Under the pieces are notes generated by a model. That model saw only the letters and a list, made by a program, of their open reading frames with translations, was not told the origin of the DNA and did not search any database. A stretch of 64,000 nt of DNA, from the NCBI GenBank assembly GCA_001403775.1, contig CYUG01000011.1:130045-194044 (forward strand), in the 5' to 3' direction. Source of the stretch: Dermabacter indicis (GTDB taxonomy: Bacteria; Actinomycetota; Actinomycetes; Actinomycetales; Dermabacteraceae). How positions within the stretch are numbered: the stretch's first letter is position 1; the number at the start of each line of letters is the position of its first letter. This document shows, one piece after another, positions 37,803 to 46,990 of the stretch. The translations under genes and the position numbers were made by a program.

Positions 37803-39475
37803 CATCGATGTTTTCGCCACTGACAACGCGCCGTGCGATGGGAATCGAAACCGAATTCGGCATCGTGCACACATCCGCGAGCGAGCGCGAACGCTCAGGT
37901 GCCAGCGCCTCGATTCGACTCTCGCACTACGCCGTGGCGGCGTACGCCCTTCTCGAAGATTCGGAGAAGCGTCGCGTGCGCTGGGATTACGGGGATGAGA
38001 CTCCGCTGCGCGATGCGCGTGGCTTTGAACTCCAGCGCGCCGCCGCCCATCCCACGCAGCTCACGGACGAGACGCACGATGCGCACGTGCCGAGCGTCGA
38101 TGCGGAGTTTGAGGTTGCCGTAGGCGATGACATCCCGCTCGAGCTCGACGACGCCTCGACGATTCACTTTGCAGAACGCCGTGCGATCGGCAACGCCGTA
38201 CTCCGAAATGGGGCCCGCCTCTACGTCGATCACGCCCACCCCGAGTACTCCTCACCCGAGGTCATGACCGCACGCGAAGGGCTCGTGTGGGATAAGGCCG
38301 GGGAAGAGATTGCGCGGCGTGCGATGGCGCGTGTGGAGGGGGCCGACGGTATCCCGCCCCTCGCGCTCTTTAAAAACAACACTGACGGCAAGGGCCAAAG
38401 CTACGGTACGCACGAAAACTATCTTGTGGAGCGTTCGGTGCCCTTTGACCGCCTGTGCGAAATCCTCCTGCCGTTTTTCGCGACGCGCCAGATTCTCGTG
38501 GGCGCAGGGCGCGTCGGAATCGGCACGCGCGGTGAGGTTGAAGGATTCCAGATCAGCTCGCGCGCGGACTTTTTCGAAAACGAGGTTGGCCTCGAAACCA
38601 CCCTCAATCGCCCGATCGTGAACTCGCGCGATGAGTCGCACGCGGATGCTGCGCGCTTTCGCAGACTGCACGTGATCATCGGCGATGCAAACGTCTTTGA
38701 GACTTCGACGTTCCTCAAACTCGCGATGACCTCGCTCGTGCTGGGCCTCGCCGAACGGGAACAGGCATCCGGGGAGTCGTTGCTTCCCGCAATTCAGCTC
38801 GTCGATCCGGTCGAGGCCGTGCACGAGATTTCCCATGATTTGAGCCTCGCGAAAACCTACGCGACCGTGGGTGGTGGGGAAGCGTCGGCCCTGGAAATCC
38901 AACGCGCATACCTGGGGGCCGTGCACAAAGCCCTCGAGGGGGATGAGCCGGATCCCGAGACTCGCGAAGCCCTCTCACTTTGGTCAGAGCTTCTCGACGC
39001 GCTCGAGAGCGATCCGCTTGAGGCTGCCGACCGCATTGAATGGGTGGGCAAGTACGCACTCGTGAGCGCCTTCAAAGAGCGCCACTCGCTTGCGTGGTCG
39101 GATCCTCGTCTCACCGCGCTCGATCTTCAATTCACGGATTTGCGCGCAGAAAAGTCGATCTACGAGAAGCTTGCGCGCTCCGGAAGTGCGAAGCGCCTCG
39201 TGAGCGATGAGGAGATTGCCCATGCGGTCACGCATCCGCCCGAATCGACCAGGGCGTACCTGCGCGGCGCGCTTGTGACGCATCACCGCGAGGATCTTGA
39301 CTCGGCAGGGTGGGACGTCGTCACGCTCCGTTGTGAAGGTGCCGCCATGCGTGTGAGGCTTGCCGATCCAGCACTCGCCTCGAAGGCGTGGTGCGAGCAG
39401 CATGGCATTGACCCTCGTGGCGAGGCGAGCGCGCTCCTGAAACAACTTAGGGAAGTCGCCGAGCAACCACGGTGA
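37799..39475 (+). CDS. dop: Pup deamidase/depupylase
   Basis: A 558-residue enzyme of the glutamine-synthetase superfamily. It converts the C-terminal Gln of Pup to Glu and also removes Pup from substrates. Family motifs are [10 protein letters not shown] near the N-terminus, [16 protein letters not shown] with the catalytic Asp near residue 144, [20 protein letters not shown] and [19 protein letters not shown]. The GTG start overlaps the arc stop. Pup here ends in GGQ, so this activity is required before ligation. 63 bases separate it from pup. Confidence 0.96.
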   Translation: MTSMFSPLTTRRAMGIETEFGIVHTSASERERSGASASIRLSHYAVAAYALLEDSEKRRVRWDYGDETPLRDARGFELQRAAAHPTQLTDETHDAHVPSVDAEFEVAVGDDIPLELDDASTIHFAERRAIGNAVLRNGARLYVDHAHPEYSSPEVMTAREGLVWDKAGEEIARRAMARVEGADGIPPLALFKNNTDGKGQSYGTHENYLVERSVPFDRLCEILLPFFATRQILVGAGRVGIGTRGEVEGFQISSRADFFENEVGLETTLNRPIVNSRDESHADAARFRRLHVIIGDANVFETSTFLKLAMTSLVLGLAEREQASGESLLPAIQLVDPVEAVHEISHDLSLAKTYATVGGGEASALEIQRAYLGAVHKALEGDEPDPETREALSLWSELLDALESDPLEAADRIEWVGKYALVSAFKERHSLAWSDPRLTALDLQFTDLRAEKSIYEKLARSGSAKRLVSDEEIAHAVTHPPESTRAYLRGALVTHHREDLDSAGWDVVTLRCEGAAMRVRLADPALASKAWCEQHGIDPRGEASALLKQLREVAEQPR

Positions 39476-39538
39476 ACAAACATTGCGCTTCACGGTGCGT
39501 GTAGCGTGGAAAACGACCTGAGGAAAGGACACAACGGC

Positions 39539-39730
39539 ATGACACAGTCGCAGATTCACGGCTCCGGCGGAGGAGAGGACTCAAACGAGGAGCCGCTCGC
39601 TGCTCAGGGCGCGGGCCAGATTCAGGCTTCGATTGCCTCAAGTGACGATCTCCTTGACGAAATCGATCTCGTGCTCGAATCAAACGCGGAAAGCTTCGTG
39701 AAGTCATTCGTGCAAAAGGGCGGTCAGTGA
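39539..39730 (+). CDS. pup: Prokaryotic ubiquitin-like protein Pup
   Basis: A 63-residue, mostly disordered modifier attached through its C-terminus to lysines of target proteins. The ending SFVQKGGQ is the diagnostic GGQ form, and DDLLDEIDLVLESNAE is the helix-forming segment that binds the ARC coiled coil. The ATG at 39539 has AAAGGA upstream; an in-frame start 11 codons earlier is less likely. Its stop overlaps the prcB GTG, so Pup and core subunit synthesis are coupled. Confidence 0.96.
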   Translation: MTQSQIHGSGGGEDSNEEPLAAQGAGQIQASIASSDDLLDEIDLVLESNAESFVKSFVQKGGQ

Positions 39731-40485
39731 CCGACCTCGGCGACCCACTCACATCGCTCTCGGCGCACCTGCGAGCCGAGGGACTTCTCGCGCCCGAGCT
39801 TACGGTTCCGGGCGAAACGCTCGTCAACACGCCGGAGGCGACGACAATCGTCGCTCTTGTCCACTCAGATGGAGCGGCCGTCACGCTTGCTGCCGATAGG
39901 CGCGCGAGTGCGGGCCACCGCATCGTGAAAGACGACATGACGAAGCTTTTTCTTGCCGATCGCGTCTCGGCGGTCGGCATTGCCGGTGCGGCCGGCCTCG
40001 GCATCGAGTTCGCGCGCCTCTTCGCTCTCGAACTCGAGCACGTCGAAAAGATCGAAGGGCGAGCGCTCAGTCACGACGGTAAGGTCCGCCGCCTCAGCCT
40101 TCTCGTGCGTGCGCACCTCCAACTGGCGATGCAAGGGCTTGCCGCCGTTCCGCTTCTCGCAGGGTTCGATGACCGCAGCGGCATCGCGCGGATTCATACG
40201 TTTGATGCGACGGGCGGGGCCTACGAGGAAAGTGAATGCGCCGCGATCGGTTCGGGAAGTGACATCGCGCGCGCCGTTCTCGACTCCCACCGTGATCTCC
40301 TTTCCCGCTCGCAGGACACCGCCCATGCGCTCGTGCTCGAGGCCCTCGCCGCTGCTTCGCGCCGCGACGCGGCGACCTCGGGGTTGCGTGGGGATGCGCT
40401 TCCCCTTCTCGTGGAGGTTGATGCTTCAGGTGCGCGGATCGTGAACGAGGAGCGAGTTCGCACTCTCGCGGAGGGCCTCGCATGA
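39727..40485 (+). CDS. prcB: 20S proteasome beta subunit
   Basis: A 252-residue precursor with a propeptide of about 38 residues. After self-cleavage the nucleophile would be Thr39 in PEATTIVALV. The other active-site residues align with a two-residue loop insertion: Asp57 in AADRR and Lys73 in MTKLF. The residue before the Thr is Ala, where the M. tuberculosis subunit has Gly. SGSGSD-like GSGSDIARAV and AMQGLAAVPLLAGFD are family segments. Starts at a GTG overlapping pup and ends overlapping prcA. Confidence 0.95.
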   Translation: MTDLGDPLTSLSAHLRAEGLLAPELTVPGETLVNTPEATTIVALVHSDGAAVTLAADRRASAGHRIVKDDMTKLFLADRVSAVGIAGAAGLGIEFARLFALELEHVEKIEGRALSHDGKVRRLSLLVRAHLQLAMQGLAAVPLLAGFDDRSGIARIHTFDATGGAYEESECAAIGSGSDIARAVLDSHRDLLSRSQDTAHALVLEALAAASRRDAATSGLRGDALPLLVEVDASGARIVNEERVRTLAEGLA

Positions 40486-41165
40486 GCATGCCGTTTTACA
40501 TCGACCCTGAGCAACTCACGAAGGATCGGGCTGACTTTTCGCGGCGCGGCGTGTCGCGAGGCCTCCCCGTGATTGCCGCGAGCGGCACCGACGGGATCGT
40601 GATCATCGCCTTGAACTCCTCAACGTCGCTCATGAAGATCGGGGAGGTTCACGACCGCATCGCGTTTGCGGGAGCGGGGAAGTTCCACGAGTACGAAGCA
40701 CTGAGGCTCGCGGCGGTGCGCTGGGCGGATTCCCGCGCCTACCAGTACTCGCGCCGTGATGTTTCGGCCTCGTCGCTCGCGAATGCCCTTGCTCATGCGA
40801 TCGGTGAGGCTTTTGTGTCGGCTCCGAAGCCGCCCGAGGTCCAGCTCCTCCTTCCGGAAGTGGGAGAGTACGCGAAAGACGATCGCCTTTTCTCGCTCAG
40901 CTTCGATGGCTCTTTGAGCGATCACGGCACTTTTGCCGCGATCGGTGGGGTCCCCGAAGGCCTCGTTTCTCGTGCGCGTGGTGCGGCTCTCCACGAACGT
41001 GGTTCTGAAGAAATTATCGACTTTTGCGTGCGGGAGCTTTCGCGCACACACGCGCATGCGGGGACGCATGCCGAAATCGGCCTCCTCAGGCGCGGCGTGA
41101 ACGGGCGCTCCTTTGAGCGTCGCTCGCCTCGTGGCATGGACAGCAATGAAGGGACGAGAGCATGA
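40482..41165 (+). CDS. prcA: 20S proteasome alpha subunit
   Basis: A 227-residue subunit of the outer ring that gates the chamber. The N-terminal MPFYIDPEQLTKDRADFSRRG (shown in part) matches the gate and first helix of the M. tuberculosis subunit, and SLMKIGEVHDRIAFAGAGKFHEYEALR (shown in part) contains the pocket Lys that normally receives the ATPase C-terminus. It is shorter than the mycobacterial protein at the C-terminus. ATGA overlaps link it to prcB and pafA. Confidence 0.95.
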   Translation: MSMPFYIDPEQLTKDRADFSRRGVSRGLPVIAASGTDGIVIIALNSSTSLMKIGEVHDRIAFAGAGKFHEYEALRLAAVRWADSRAYQYSRRDVSASSLANALAHAIGEAFVSAPKPPEVQLLLPEVGEYAKDDRLFSLSFDGSLSDHGTFAAIGGVPEGLVSRARGAALHERGSEEIIDFCVRELSRTHAHAGTHAEIGLLRRGVNGRSFERRSPRGMDSNEGTRA

Positions 41166-42550
41166 AACGTCGCGTTGGCGGATTAGAAACCGAGTTTGGC
41201 CTTCTCGCTGTCTCTCAGGATGGGCGGCAGGCTCTTGAACCCGAGATGGCTGCGCGCGAGCTTTTCCGGCCGGTCGTGGCGTGGGGACGCTCCTCGAACG
41301 TGTTCCTCACGAACGCTGGCAGGCTTTATCTCGACGTAGGTTCGCACCCCGAGTATGCGACGGCGGAATGCGACGATCCGTGGGAGATCGTCGCGCAGGA
41401 GCGTGCGGGGGAGCGGGAGCTCTCCGCGCTTGTGCGGGAGGCGAATGCCCGGCTGAGGTCCGACGGTTCCGACGCCCGCATCCATCTCTTTAAGAACAAC
41501 GCGGATTCGCAAGGAAACTCCTTCGGAAGTCACGAAAACTATCTCGTGGAAAGACGCGGCGAATTCACGCGCCTTCCTTCGCTTCTGCTTCCCTTCCTCA
41601 TCACGAGGCAGATCGTGACGGGTGCGGGCGGCGTTCTTGAAGGAGAGGGAGGGCCCGTGTTCGGCTTTTCTCTCAGGGCCGACCACATGTGGGAAACCGT
41701 CTCTTCGGCGACCACGCGCGCGCGGCCAATTATTAATACGCGCGATGAACCGCACGGCGACCCCTCGCGTTTTAGGCGCCTCCACGTCATTTCCGGGGAT
41801 TCGACCATGAGCGAGGTCTCCACGTGGCTGAGGTTTGCCATGACCTTCGCGGTGTTGCGCTTTATCGAAGATGGTCATACCTTCCCCGATTTTGAGCTTG
41901 CGGATCCGATCGGCGATATTCGCCGTATCGCGAGAGATCTCACGGCAAGCGAGCCGCTGCAATTGAAAAACGGCGGCGTGAGTACAGCACTGACGATCCA
42001 ACGCGCCTATTACGCCGCGCTCGCACGTACCTACGATGATCTTGATGAGCGCATGATGGACACGTGGGACCGCGCTCTTCGCGCGCTTGAGACGGGAGAT
42101 TTCACCCTCGTGAATCGCGAGCTCGATTGGGCGATTAAGCACGACCTCTTCACGACCGTCGCCGAGCGGCGAGGCCTTCCCCTCGATGCGCCCGAAATCC
42201 AGCGTCTCGAACTCGCGTATCACGATATTGATCCTGAGCGCGGCGTGTTTTATGCGCTCGAACGGCGCGGGCTTGCTCCGAGCGTTCTCAGCGACGAACG
42301 CATAGAGAGGGCACGTCATGCTGGGCCTTCCTCGACGCGCGCGCACTTGCGTTCGCGAGTCCTGAAGGCCGCGCGTGAGAAAGGCGTGGATGTCGCCGTG
42401 GACTGGACGACCGTCCGTCCCAATACCCCCGGGGCGCTACCGATCACACTGCTTGATCCGTTTGAGACTGAAAACCCAGAAATCGAGAAACTGCTCGCTA
42501 CTCTTGAAGAACATTCGTCGGCACCCGCCGAGCTGAAAGGACTCCAGTGA
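41162..42550 (+). CDS. pafA: Pup-protein ligase
   Basis: The 462-residue ligase that couples deamidated Pup to substrate lysines with ATP; homologous to Dop and glutamine synthetase. Key regions are RRVGGLETEFGL at the N-terminus, LYLDVGSHPEYAT with the catalytic Asp58, HLFKNNADSQGNSFGSHENYLV (shown in part) and [19 protein letters not shown]. Length and order are typical. It overlaps prcA and the FKBP lipoprotein gene by four bases each. Confidence 0.96.
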   Translation: MKRRVGGLETEFGLLAVSQDGRQALEPEMAARELFRPVVAWGRSSNVFLTNAGRLYLDVGSHPEYATAECDDPWEIVAQERAGERELSALVREANARLRSDGSDARIHLFKNNADSQGNSFGSHENYLVERRGEFTRLPSLLLPFLITRQIVTGAGGVLEGEGGPVFGFSLRADHMWETVSSATTRARPIINTRDEPHGDPSRFRRLHVISGDSTMSEVSTWLRFAMTFAVLRFIEDGHTFPDFELADPIGDIRRIARDLTASEPLQLKNGGVSTALTIQRAYYAALARTYDDLDERMMDTWDRALRALETGDFTLVNRELDWAIKHDLFTTVAERRGLPLDAPEIQRLELAYHDIDPERGVFYALERRGLAPSVLSDERIERARHAGPSSTRAHLRSRVLKAAREKGVDVAVDWTTVRPNTPGALPITLLDPFETENPEIEKLLATLEEHSSAPAELKGLQ

Positions 42551-43533
42551 TTAACCGTCGCTCGCTGCTCGCTGCAGCTGCTTCTACCTCCGCCCTCATC
42601 ACTCTCGGGGCGTGCTCCAATTCCTCGTCGAAAGAGGTCGAGGGTGTCGCGCAGGCGTCGGATGCCGGTGGGAACTCAGCGTCGGATGGCGGCGGCGAGA
42701 AGAGCGGTGAAAAGAATATCCTCGAGGGAGTCAAAGTCACGAGCGGTTTTGGCGAAGATCCCACTCTCGAATTCGACGCCCCTCTCGAATTCTCCGACTT
42801 CCACTCCACCGTTGTGAGCGAAGGCGATGGCCCCGCCATCGCAGACGGCGATTTCATCGTGACACGCTCTGCCTACTTCGATCCCGAGAGCGGGGACGTT
42901 CTCGCTTCTCAGTGGAAAGAGGGATCGTACTCGCCTTTCAAGGTCAACAAAGAGTCGGTGGGGGAGACCGCAACGGAATTTTTCACCGGCGTTAAGGCCC
43001 ACTCCCGCTTCCTCATGGCAGGAGTTGCGGGCACTCAAAAGCAAAAGGTGCTCCAGGTCGGCGACGTTGTTGGCGTCGCGCTCCCGCGTGCCGAGGGCGC
43101 AAGCAAGGATCTTCCCCCCGAAGTTCCCGCCTTTACCCTTGCCGAGGACGGTGCCCCGAATCTCGGCGGCAAACCCGAGGGCGCTGCCCCCGAGAAGATG
43201 ATTGTCGCTCCTGCGATCGAGGGCGCCGGCCCCGCCGCGAAGAAAGGGGACAGCCTCGTGATGCACTACCGCGGCTGGGATTGGGAAAGCGGCGAAGAGT
43301 TCGATTCTTCCTGGGGTCGCGGTACTCCGTTCTCGTTTAAGCTCGGGGACGGCCAGGTCATCAAGGGCTGGGATGAGGGCCTCGAAGGTGCAAAACAAGG
43401 AAGCCAGATCGCTCTGATTCTCCCGCCGGCCTCGGCCTACGGTGACGCGAGCGAAGGCAACCAGAACCCACTCGCCGGCAAGACCTTGCTCTTCGTCGCC
43501 GACGTCCTTTATGTCGCCTCGCCCGAGGCCTAA
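42547..43533 (+). CDS. FKBP-type peptidyl-prolyl isomerase lipoprotein
   Basis: A 328-residue exported protein. The N-terminus NRRSLLAAAAS resembles a weak twin-arginine signal, and the lipobox TLGAC puts the lipidated Cys at residue 23. A Ser/Gly/Glu-rich linker follows, then a diverged first FKBP-like domain (about 60-195) and a clear FKBP domain (about 225-326) with VMHYRGWDWESGEEFDSS and GQVIKGWDEGLEG. It probably folds proteins outside the membrane. The tat genes and lnt of this window would act on such a protein. Overlaps pafA (GTGA). Confidence 0.9.
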   Translation: MINRRSLLAAAASTSALITLGACSNSSSKEVEGVAQASDAGGNSASDGGGEKSGEKNILEGVKVTSGFGEDPTLEFDAPLEFSDFHSTVVSEGDGPAIADGDFIVTRSAYFDPESGDVLASQWKEGSYSPFKVNKESVGETATEFFTGVKAHSRFLMAGVAGTQKQKVLQVGDVVGVALPRAEGASKDLPPEVPAFTLAEDGAPNLGGKPEGAAPEKMIVAPAIEGAGPAAKKGDSLVMHYRGWDWESGEEFDSSWGRGTPFSFKLGDGQVIKGWDEGLEGAKQGSQIALILPPASAYGDASEGNQNPLAGKTLLFVADVLYVASPEA

Positions 43534-43558
43534 GAGACCGCAAACAGGAGGAAACACC

Positions 43559-43933
43559 ATGGAAAAGCCCGTTGTCAGCGTTGAGGGGTGCGAAGCGCCA
43601 GAGGAGCTCGTGATCATCGATGAAACGGTAGGCGATGGCCCCGAAGCCAAAGCCGGCGATGTCGTTGATGTGCACTACGTGGGTGTAGGTCTGAGCGATG
43701 GCAAGCAGTTCGATGCCTCGTGGGATCGTGGCGAGCCGCTGAGCTTTACGCTCGGCGTCGGGCAGGTCATCCCCGGGTGGGATCGCGGTGTCCAGGGGAT
43801 GCGCGTGGGCGGTCGCCGACGCCTCGAGATCCCTTCGTCACTTGCCTACGGACCTCGCGGTATCCCAGGCGTGATCAAGGGCGGCGAGACCCTCGTCTTC
43901 GTGTGTGACCTTATTGGGGTGACCGGGCGCTGA
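43559..43933 (+). CDS. Cytosolic FKBP-type peptidyl-prolyl isomerase
   Basis: A 124-residue single FKBP domain without signal peptide. Active-site features are VDVHYVGVGLSDGKQFDASW, GQVIPGWDRGVQGMRVGGRR and ANGLAYGPRG-like SLAYGPRGIPGVI, ending TLVFVCDLIGV. AGGAGG lies eight bases before the ATG. It is 25 bases after the FKBP lipoprotein gene, so the proteasome transcript may run into it. Confidence 0.94.
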   Translation: MEKPVVSVEGCEAPEELVIIDETVGDGPEAKAGDVVDVHYVGVGLSDGKQFDASWDRGEPLSFTLGVGQVIPGWDRGVQGMRVGGRRRLEIPSSLAYGPRGIPGVIKGGETLVFVCDLIGVTGR

Positions 43934-44049
43934 CGTCGGAGCCGCCTGCGCTCTTCGCACCCGTACCGGGCCAGAATAGCCCACGGCGCGACGACGACAG
44001 TCCCTTTGAGACTACATCGGGATTCGCTCTTGCCCATGAGCGACCCGTC

Positions 44050-46017
44050 GTGTCCGTGCACGTGCTGAGGATTCTTCCGCACCTTGACCGCGCTTTTGAG
44101 TACGCCGTTCCCGACGCGCTGAACGATGTTGCTCCCGGCATGCGCGTGCGGGTGCGATTTTCGGGCCGCGAGCACGAAGCTCTCGTGCGCGACCGCTACG
44201 AGAAACCGAATACCTCTCGGCCGCTCGCGCCGCTCATCAAAGTGGTGAGCGAGGATTGCCTCATCTCCGAGGGGATGTTTCGCGTGTGCGAAGACATCGC
44301 GAAGCGCTATGCCGGATCGCTGAGCGACGTGTTGCGCCTCGCCGTACCCGGGCGAAACGCCGCCGCCGAGAAAGCGCATCGCGCCCGCCTTGAGCGCGAA
44401 CAGCACGCCGAATCACAGACTGACGACAACACCAACACTCGCGAGCCCGCAGGCGCCCCGAGCAGCGGTGCCTATCGCGCGAAGTTTGCGGGTCTTGGGG
44501 CTTTCCTCGACCATTCTCGCGAGGGTGACGCAACCCCGCGTGCCGCGATCGTTCTCGATCCCGTGGATTCCTGGATCGCACTCGCGATCGAGGCACTCGA
44601 AAATCTCGACGAGGATGCCGGCGCGATCCTCCTTGCGAGCGATCAGCGCGATGTCAATCGTCTCGCGCGTGCCCTCACCGAGAACGACATTGACCACGTG
44701 CAGTTCGGCAGCGCCCAGGGCCCGCATGCCCGATACACGGCGTTCCTTGCGGCTCTCGATGGACGCGCACGCGTCGTCATCGGAACTCGCAGCGCCGTGT
44801 TCGCCCCCGTCAAGAACCTCCGCATGATCCTCGTGTGGGATCCTGACGACGACCTCTATGAAGAACCGCGCGCGCCCTATCCCCACGCGCGCACCGTGGC
44901 GCTCACGCGTAGCTTCCACGAAAAGTGCTCCCTCCTCTACGTTTCGAGGGCACCGTCGGACTTCGCTCGCTACCTGACCCTCGCGGGGACGCTCACGAAC
45001 CTCGAGCCCGTTCCTGCGCCGCACGCGAGCACCCACCCACGCATCGAGCTGATGGATGCGTACTTGCGCGAACGCGAAGGTGCGAGCGGGTTTTCGCGCC
45101 TGCCTTCGCACGCCCACGCGGTCATCCGCCGAGGCCTTGCCAACGGCCCCGTGCTCGTCCACGTTCCTCGAACGGGTTACGCCCCGGCTCTTGCGTGCCG
45201 ATTCTGCGGTACGAAGGCCACGTGCGTGGAGTGTCACGCGACACTCGCAGCTCCTGGCCGAGGTGAACTTCGCTGCGGTGTGTGTGCTCGTCGATACGGG
45301 CACTACCGTTGCGCGGAGTGCGGGGGTGCGGACCTGCGCCCAATCGTGCTCGGCCAGGAACGCACCGCGGCCGACCTCCAGCGCTCATTCCCGAAGGCAA
45401 AACTCCATGTCTCGGGCGGGGCTGCAGGGATAGTCGACGATGCCGACGTGCACGACGGTGACCTCGTCATCGCGACTCCGGGCGCCGAACCGCAAGCTGC
45501 GAACAAATATGCCGCAGCGGTCATCGTCGACGCCGCCGCTTCGCTCGGCAGGGCCGACTACAACGCCGATACCGAGACCGTTCGTCGCTACTCACACGTC
45601 ATTGGGGCGACGCGCACGTTCGACTGCGGCGGCCAGGTCCTCGTCGTGGGGCCGGATCAACATCCCGCGCTGCGCTCCCTCGTGCTCGTTCGCTCCCACG
45701 CGTTTATCGACCGCGTGCTTGAGGAACGCGCCGAACTGGGCCTGCCGCCCGCCTCCAAAGTCCTCGAGGTACGTGGCGAACGCGCAGCCTGCACCGATTT
45801 TCTTGAGCGATTCGATGCACCGAAGAGCGTAGAGCTTTTCGGGCCCACGGACGTTCACGCAGCCGGCGTCGATGCCGAGGCCCGCGTCGTGCTCCGCTGC
45901 CCCGTACACCGCGCGCCCGAGCTCGTTGAAGCCGCGCGTGTCGCCATGCTCGTGCGAAGCGCGAACAAGCTTCCCGGCACGCTGCGTCTTCAGGTTGATC
46001 CCCCACACGTGTTCTAG
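44050..46017 (+). CDS. priA: Primosomal protein N', PriA-like without helicase motifs
   Basis: At least 655 residues. The 3' DNA-binding domain starts VHVLRILPHLDRAFEYAVPD. Paired zinc ligands are CRFCGTKATCVEC, CGVC and CAEC in the C-terminal half. Walker A and DEAH motifs are missing, as is known for actinobacterial PriA, so it probably acts as a restart adaptor, not a helicase. The GTG at 44050 is the first usual start, but the frame is open and protein-like back to 43909, with a CTG at 43930 that would add 40 residues (LTSEPPALFAP), so the true start is uncertain. Confidence 0.88.
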   Translation: MSVHVLRILPHLDRAFEYAVPDALNDVAPGMRVRVRFSGREHEALVRDRYEKPNTSRPLAPLIKVVSEDCLISEGMFRVCEDIAKRYAGSLSDVLRLAVPGRNAAAEKAHRARLEREQHAESQTDDNTNTREPAGAPSSGAYRAKFAGLGAFLDHSREGDATPRAAIVLDPVDSWIALAIEALENLDEDAGAILLASDQRDVNRLARALTENDIDHVQFGSAQGPHARYTAFLAALDGRARVVIGTRSAVFAPVKNLRMILVWDPDDDLYEEPRAPYPHARTVALTRSFHEKCSLLYVSRAPSDFARYLTLAGTLTNLEPVPAPHASTHPRIELMDAYLREREGASGFSRLPSHAHAVIRRGLANGPVLVHVPRTGYAPALACRFCGTKATCVECHATLAAPGRGELRCGVCARRYGHYRCAECGGADLRPIVLGQERTAADLQRSFPKAKLHVSGGAAGIVDDADVHDGDLVIATPGAEPQAANKYAAAVIVDAAASLGRADYNADTETVRRYSHVIGATRTFDCGGQVLVVGPDQHPALRSLVLVRSHAFIDRVLEERAELGLPPASKVLEVRGERAACTDFLERFDAPKSVELFGPTDVHAAGVDAEARVVLRCPVHRAPELVEAARVAMLVRSANKLPGTLRLQVDPPHVF

Positions 46018-46042
46018 CTCGGGCCGGTAGACTTAAAACATC

Positions 46043-46990
46043 ATGCGAATTCTTTTTGCCGGAACGCCCGACGTTGCCGCCACGTGCCTCGCTGCCCTCG
46101 CCGATTCCTCCCACGAGGTCGTTGGCGTGCTCACTCAGCCCGATGCGCGCGGCAAGCGCGGGAAAAAGCTCGTCCCCTCGCCAGTGGCGTTGCTCGCGCA
46201 GGAGCGGGGCATTCCCACGCTCAAGCCCGCGGATGCGCGAAGCGATGACACGCTCGCGTGGATTCGAGGGACCGGCGCCGAAGCCGCAGCGGTGGTCGCC
46301 TATGGCCAGATTCTCGATGCGCGCCTTCTTTTCGCGCTTACGCACGGTTTCTACAACCTTCACTTTTCCCTTCTGCCCGCCTTCCGGGGCGCCGCTCCCG
46401 TGCAGCGCGCGATTGAACAGGGCCTGAGCGAGACGGGTGTGAGCGTGTTCAAACTCGATGAGGGGCTCGACACGGGGCCGCTCGCCCGTCAGGAAACGCA
46501 CACGATCCCGCCTCTCGCGACGGCGGGGGAGGTCCTCGAAAGCATGGGGGCTCACGGTGCCCGGGTGCTCGTCGACGTCATGAACGCGATCGAGAACGAT
46601 TCCCTTGCACTCACCCCCCAGCCGTTTGAAGGCGCGAGTTACGCGCGCAAGCTGCGGCCCGACGAAGCCGCCATTAATCCCGCGCGACCGGCGGGTGACG
46701 TTGCCGCTCACATCAGAGCTTTCGCTCCGAATCCCGGAGCGTACACGAGTGTGCGCGGTGCGCGCCTCAAGGTTCTCGGCGTTGGAGAGGCCGAGGCGCC
46801 CGAAGGCATGGCTCTCACGCCCGGAGAGTTCGGAGTAACGAAAAAGCACGTTTTCCTCGGCACGGCTACGCACCCCATCGAACTTACGCTCGTGGGGCCC
46901 GCGGGCAAGAAACACATGAGAGCGGCTGACTGGGCGCGCGGCACCCGACTTGAAACGGGCGAGCGCATGGACGAGGAGAATGCGGCATGA
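46043..46990 (+). CDS. fmt: Methionyl-tRNA formyltransferase
   Basis: A 315-residue enzyme that formylates initiator Met-tRNA using 10-formyltetrahydrofolate. The catalytic region reads AYGQIL, FYNLHFSLLPAFRGAAPVQRAI (shown in part; Asn and His) and LDTGPLARQE with the catalytic Asp. The C-terminal OB domain binds tRNA. It overlaps rsmB by four bases, the standard actinobacterial pair. Confidence 0.96.
   Translation: MRILFAGTPDVAATCLAALADSSHEVVGVLTQPDARGKRGKKLVPSPVALLAQERGIPTLKPADARSDDTLAWIRGTGAEAAAVVAYGQILDARLLFALTHGFYNLHFSLLPAFRGAAPVQRAIEQGLSETGVSVFKLDEGLDTGPLARQETHTIPPLATAGEVLESMGAHGARVLVDVMNAIENDSLALTPQPFEGASYARKLRPDEAAINPARPAGDVAAHIRAFAPNPGAYTSVRGARLKVLGVGEAEAPEGMALTPGEFGVTKKHVFLGTATHPIELTLVGPAGKKHMRAADWARGTRLETGERMDEENAA

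Noticed and set aside
44050-46017. PriA judged as a broken helicase gene
   Set aside because: Loss of helicase motifs is a known property of actinobacterial PriA; zinc ligands and the DNA-binding domain are intact.
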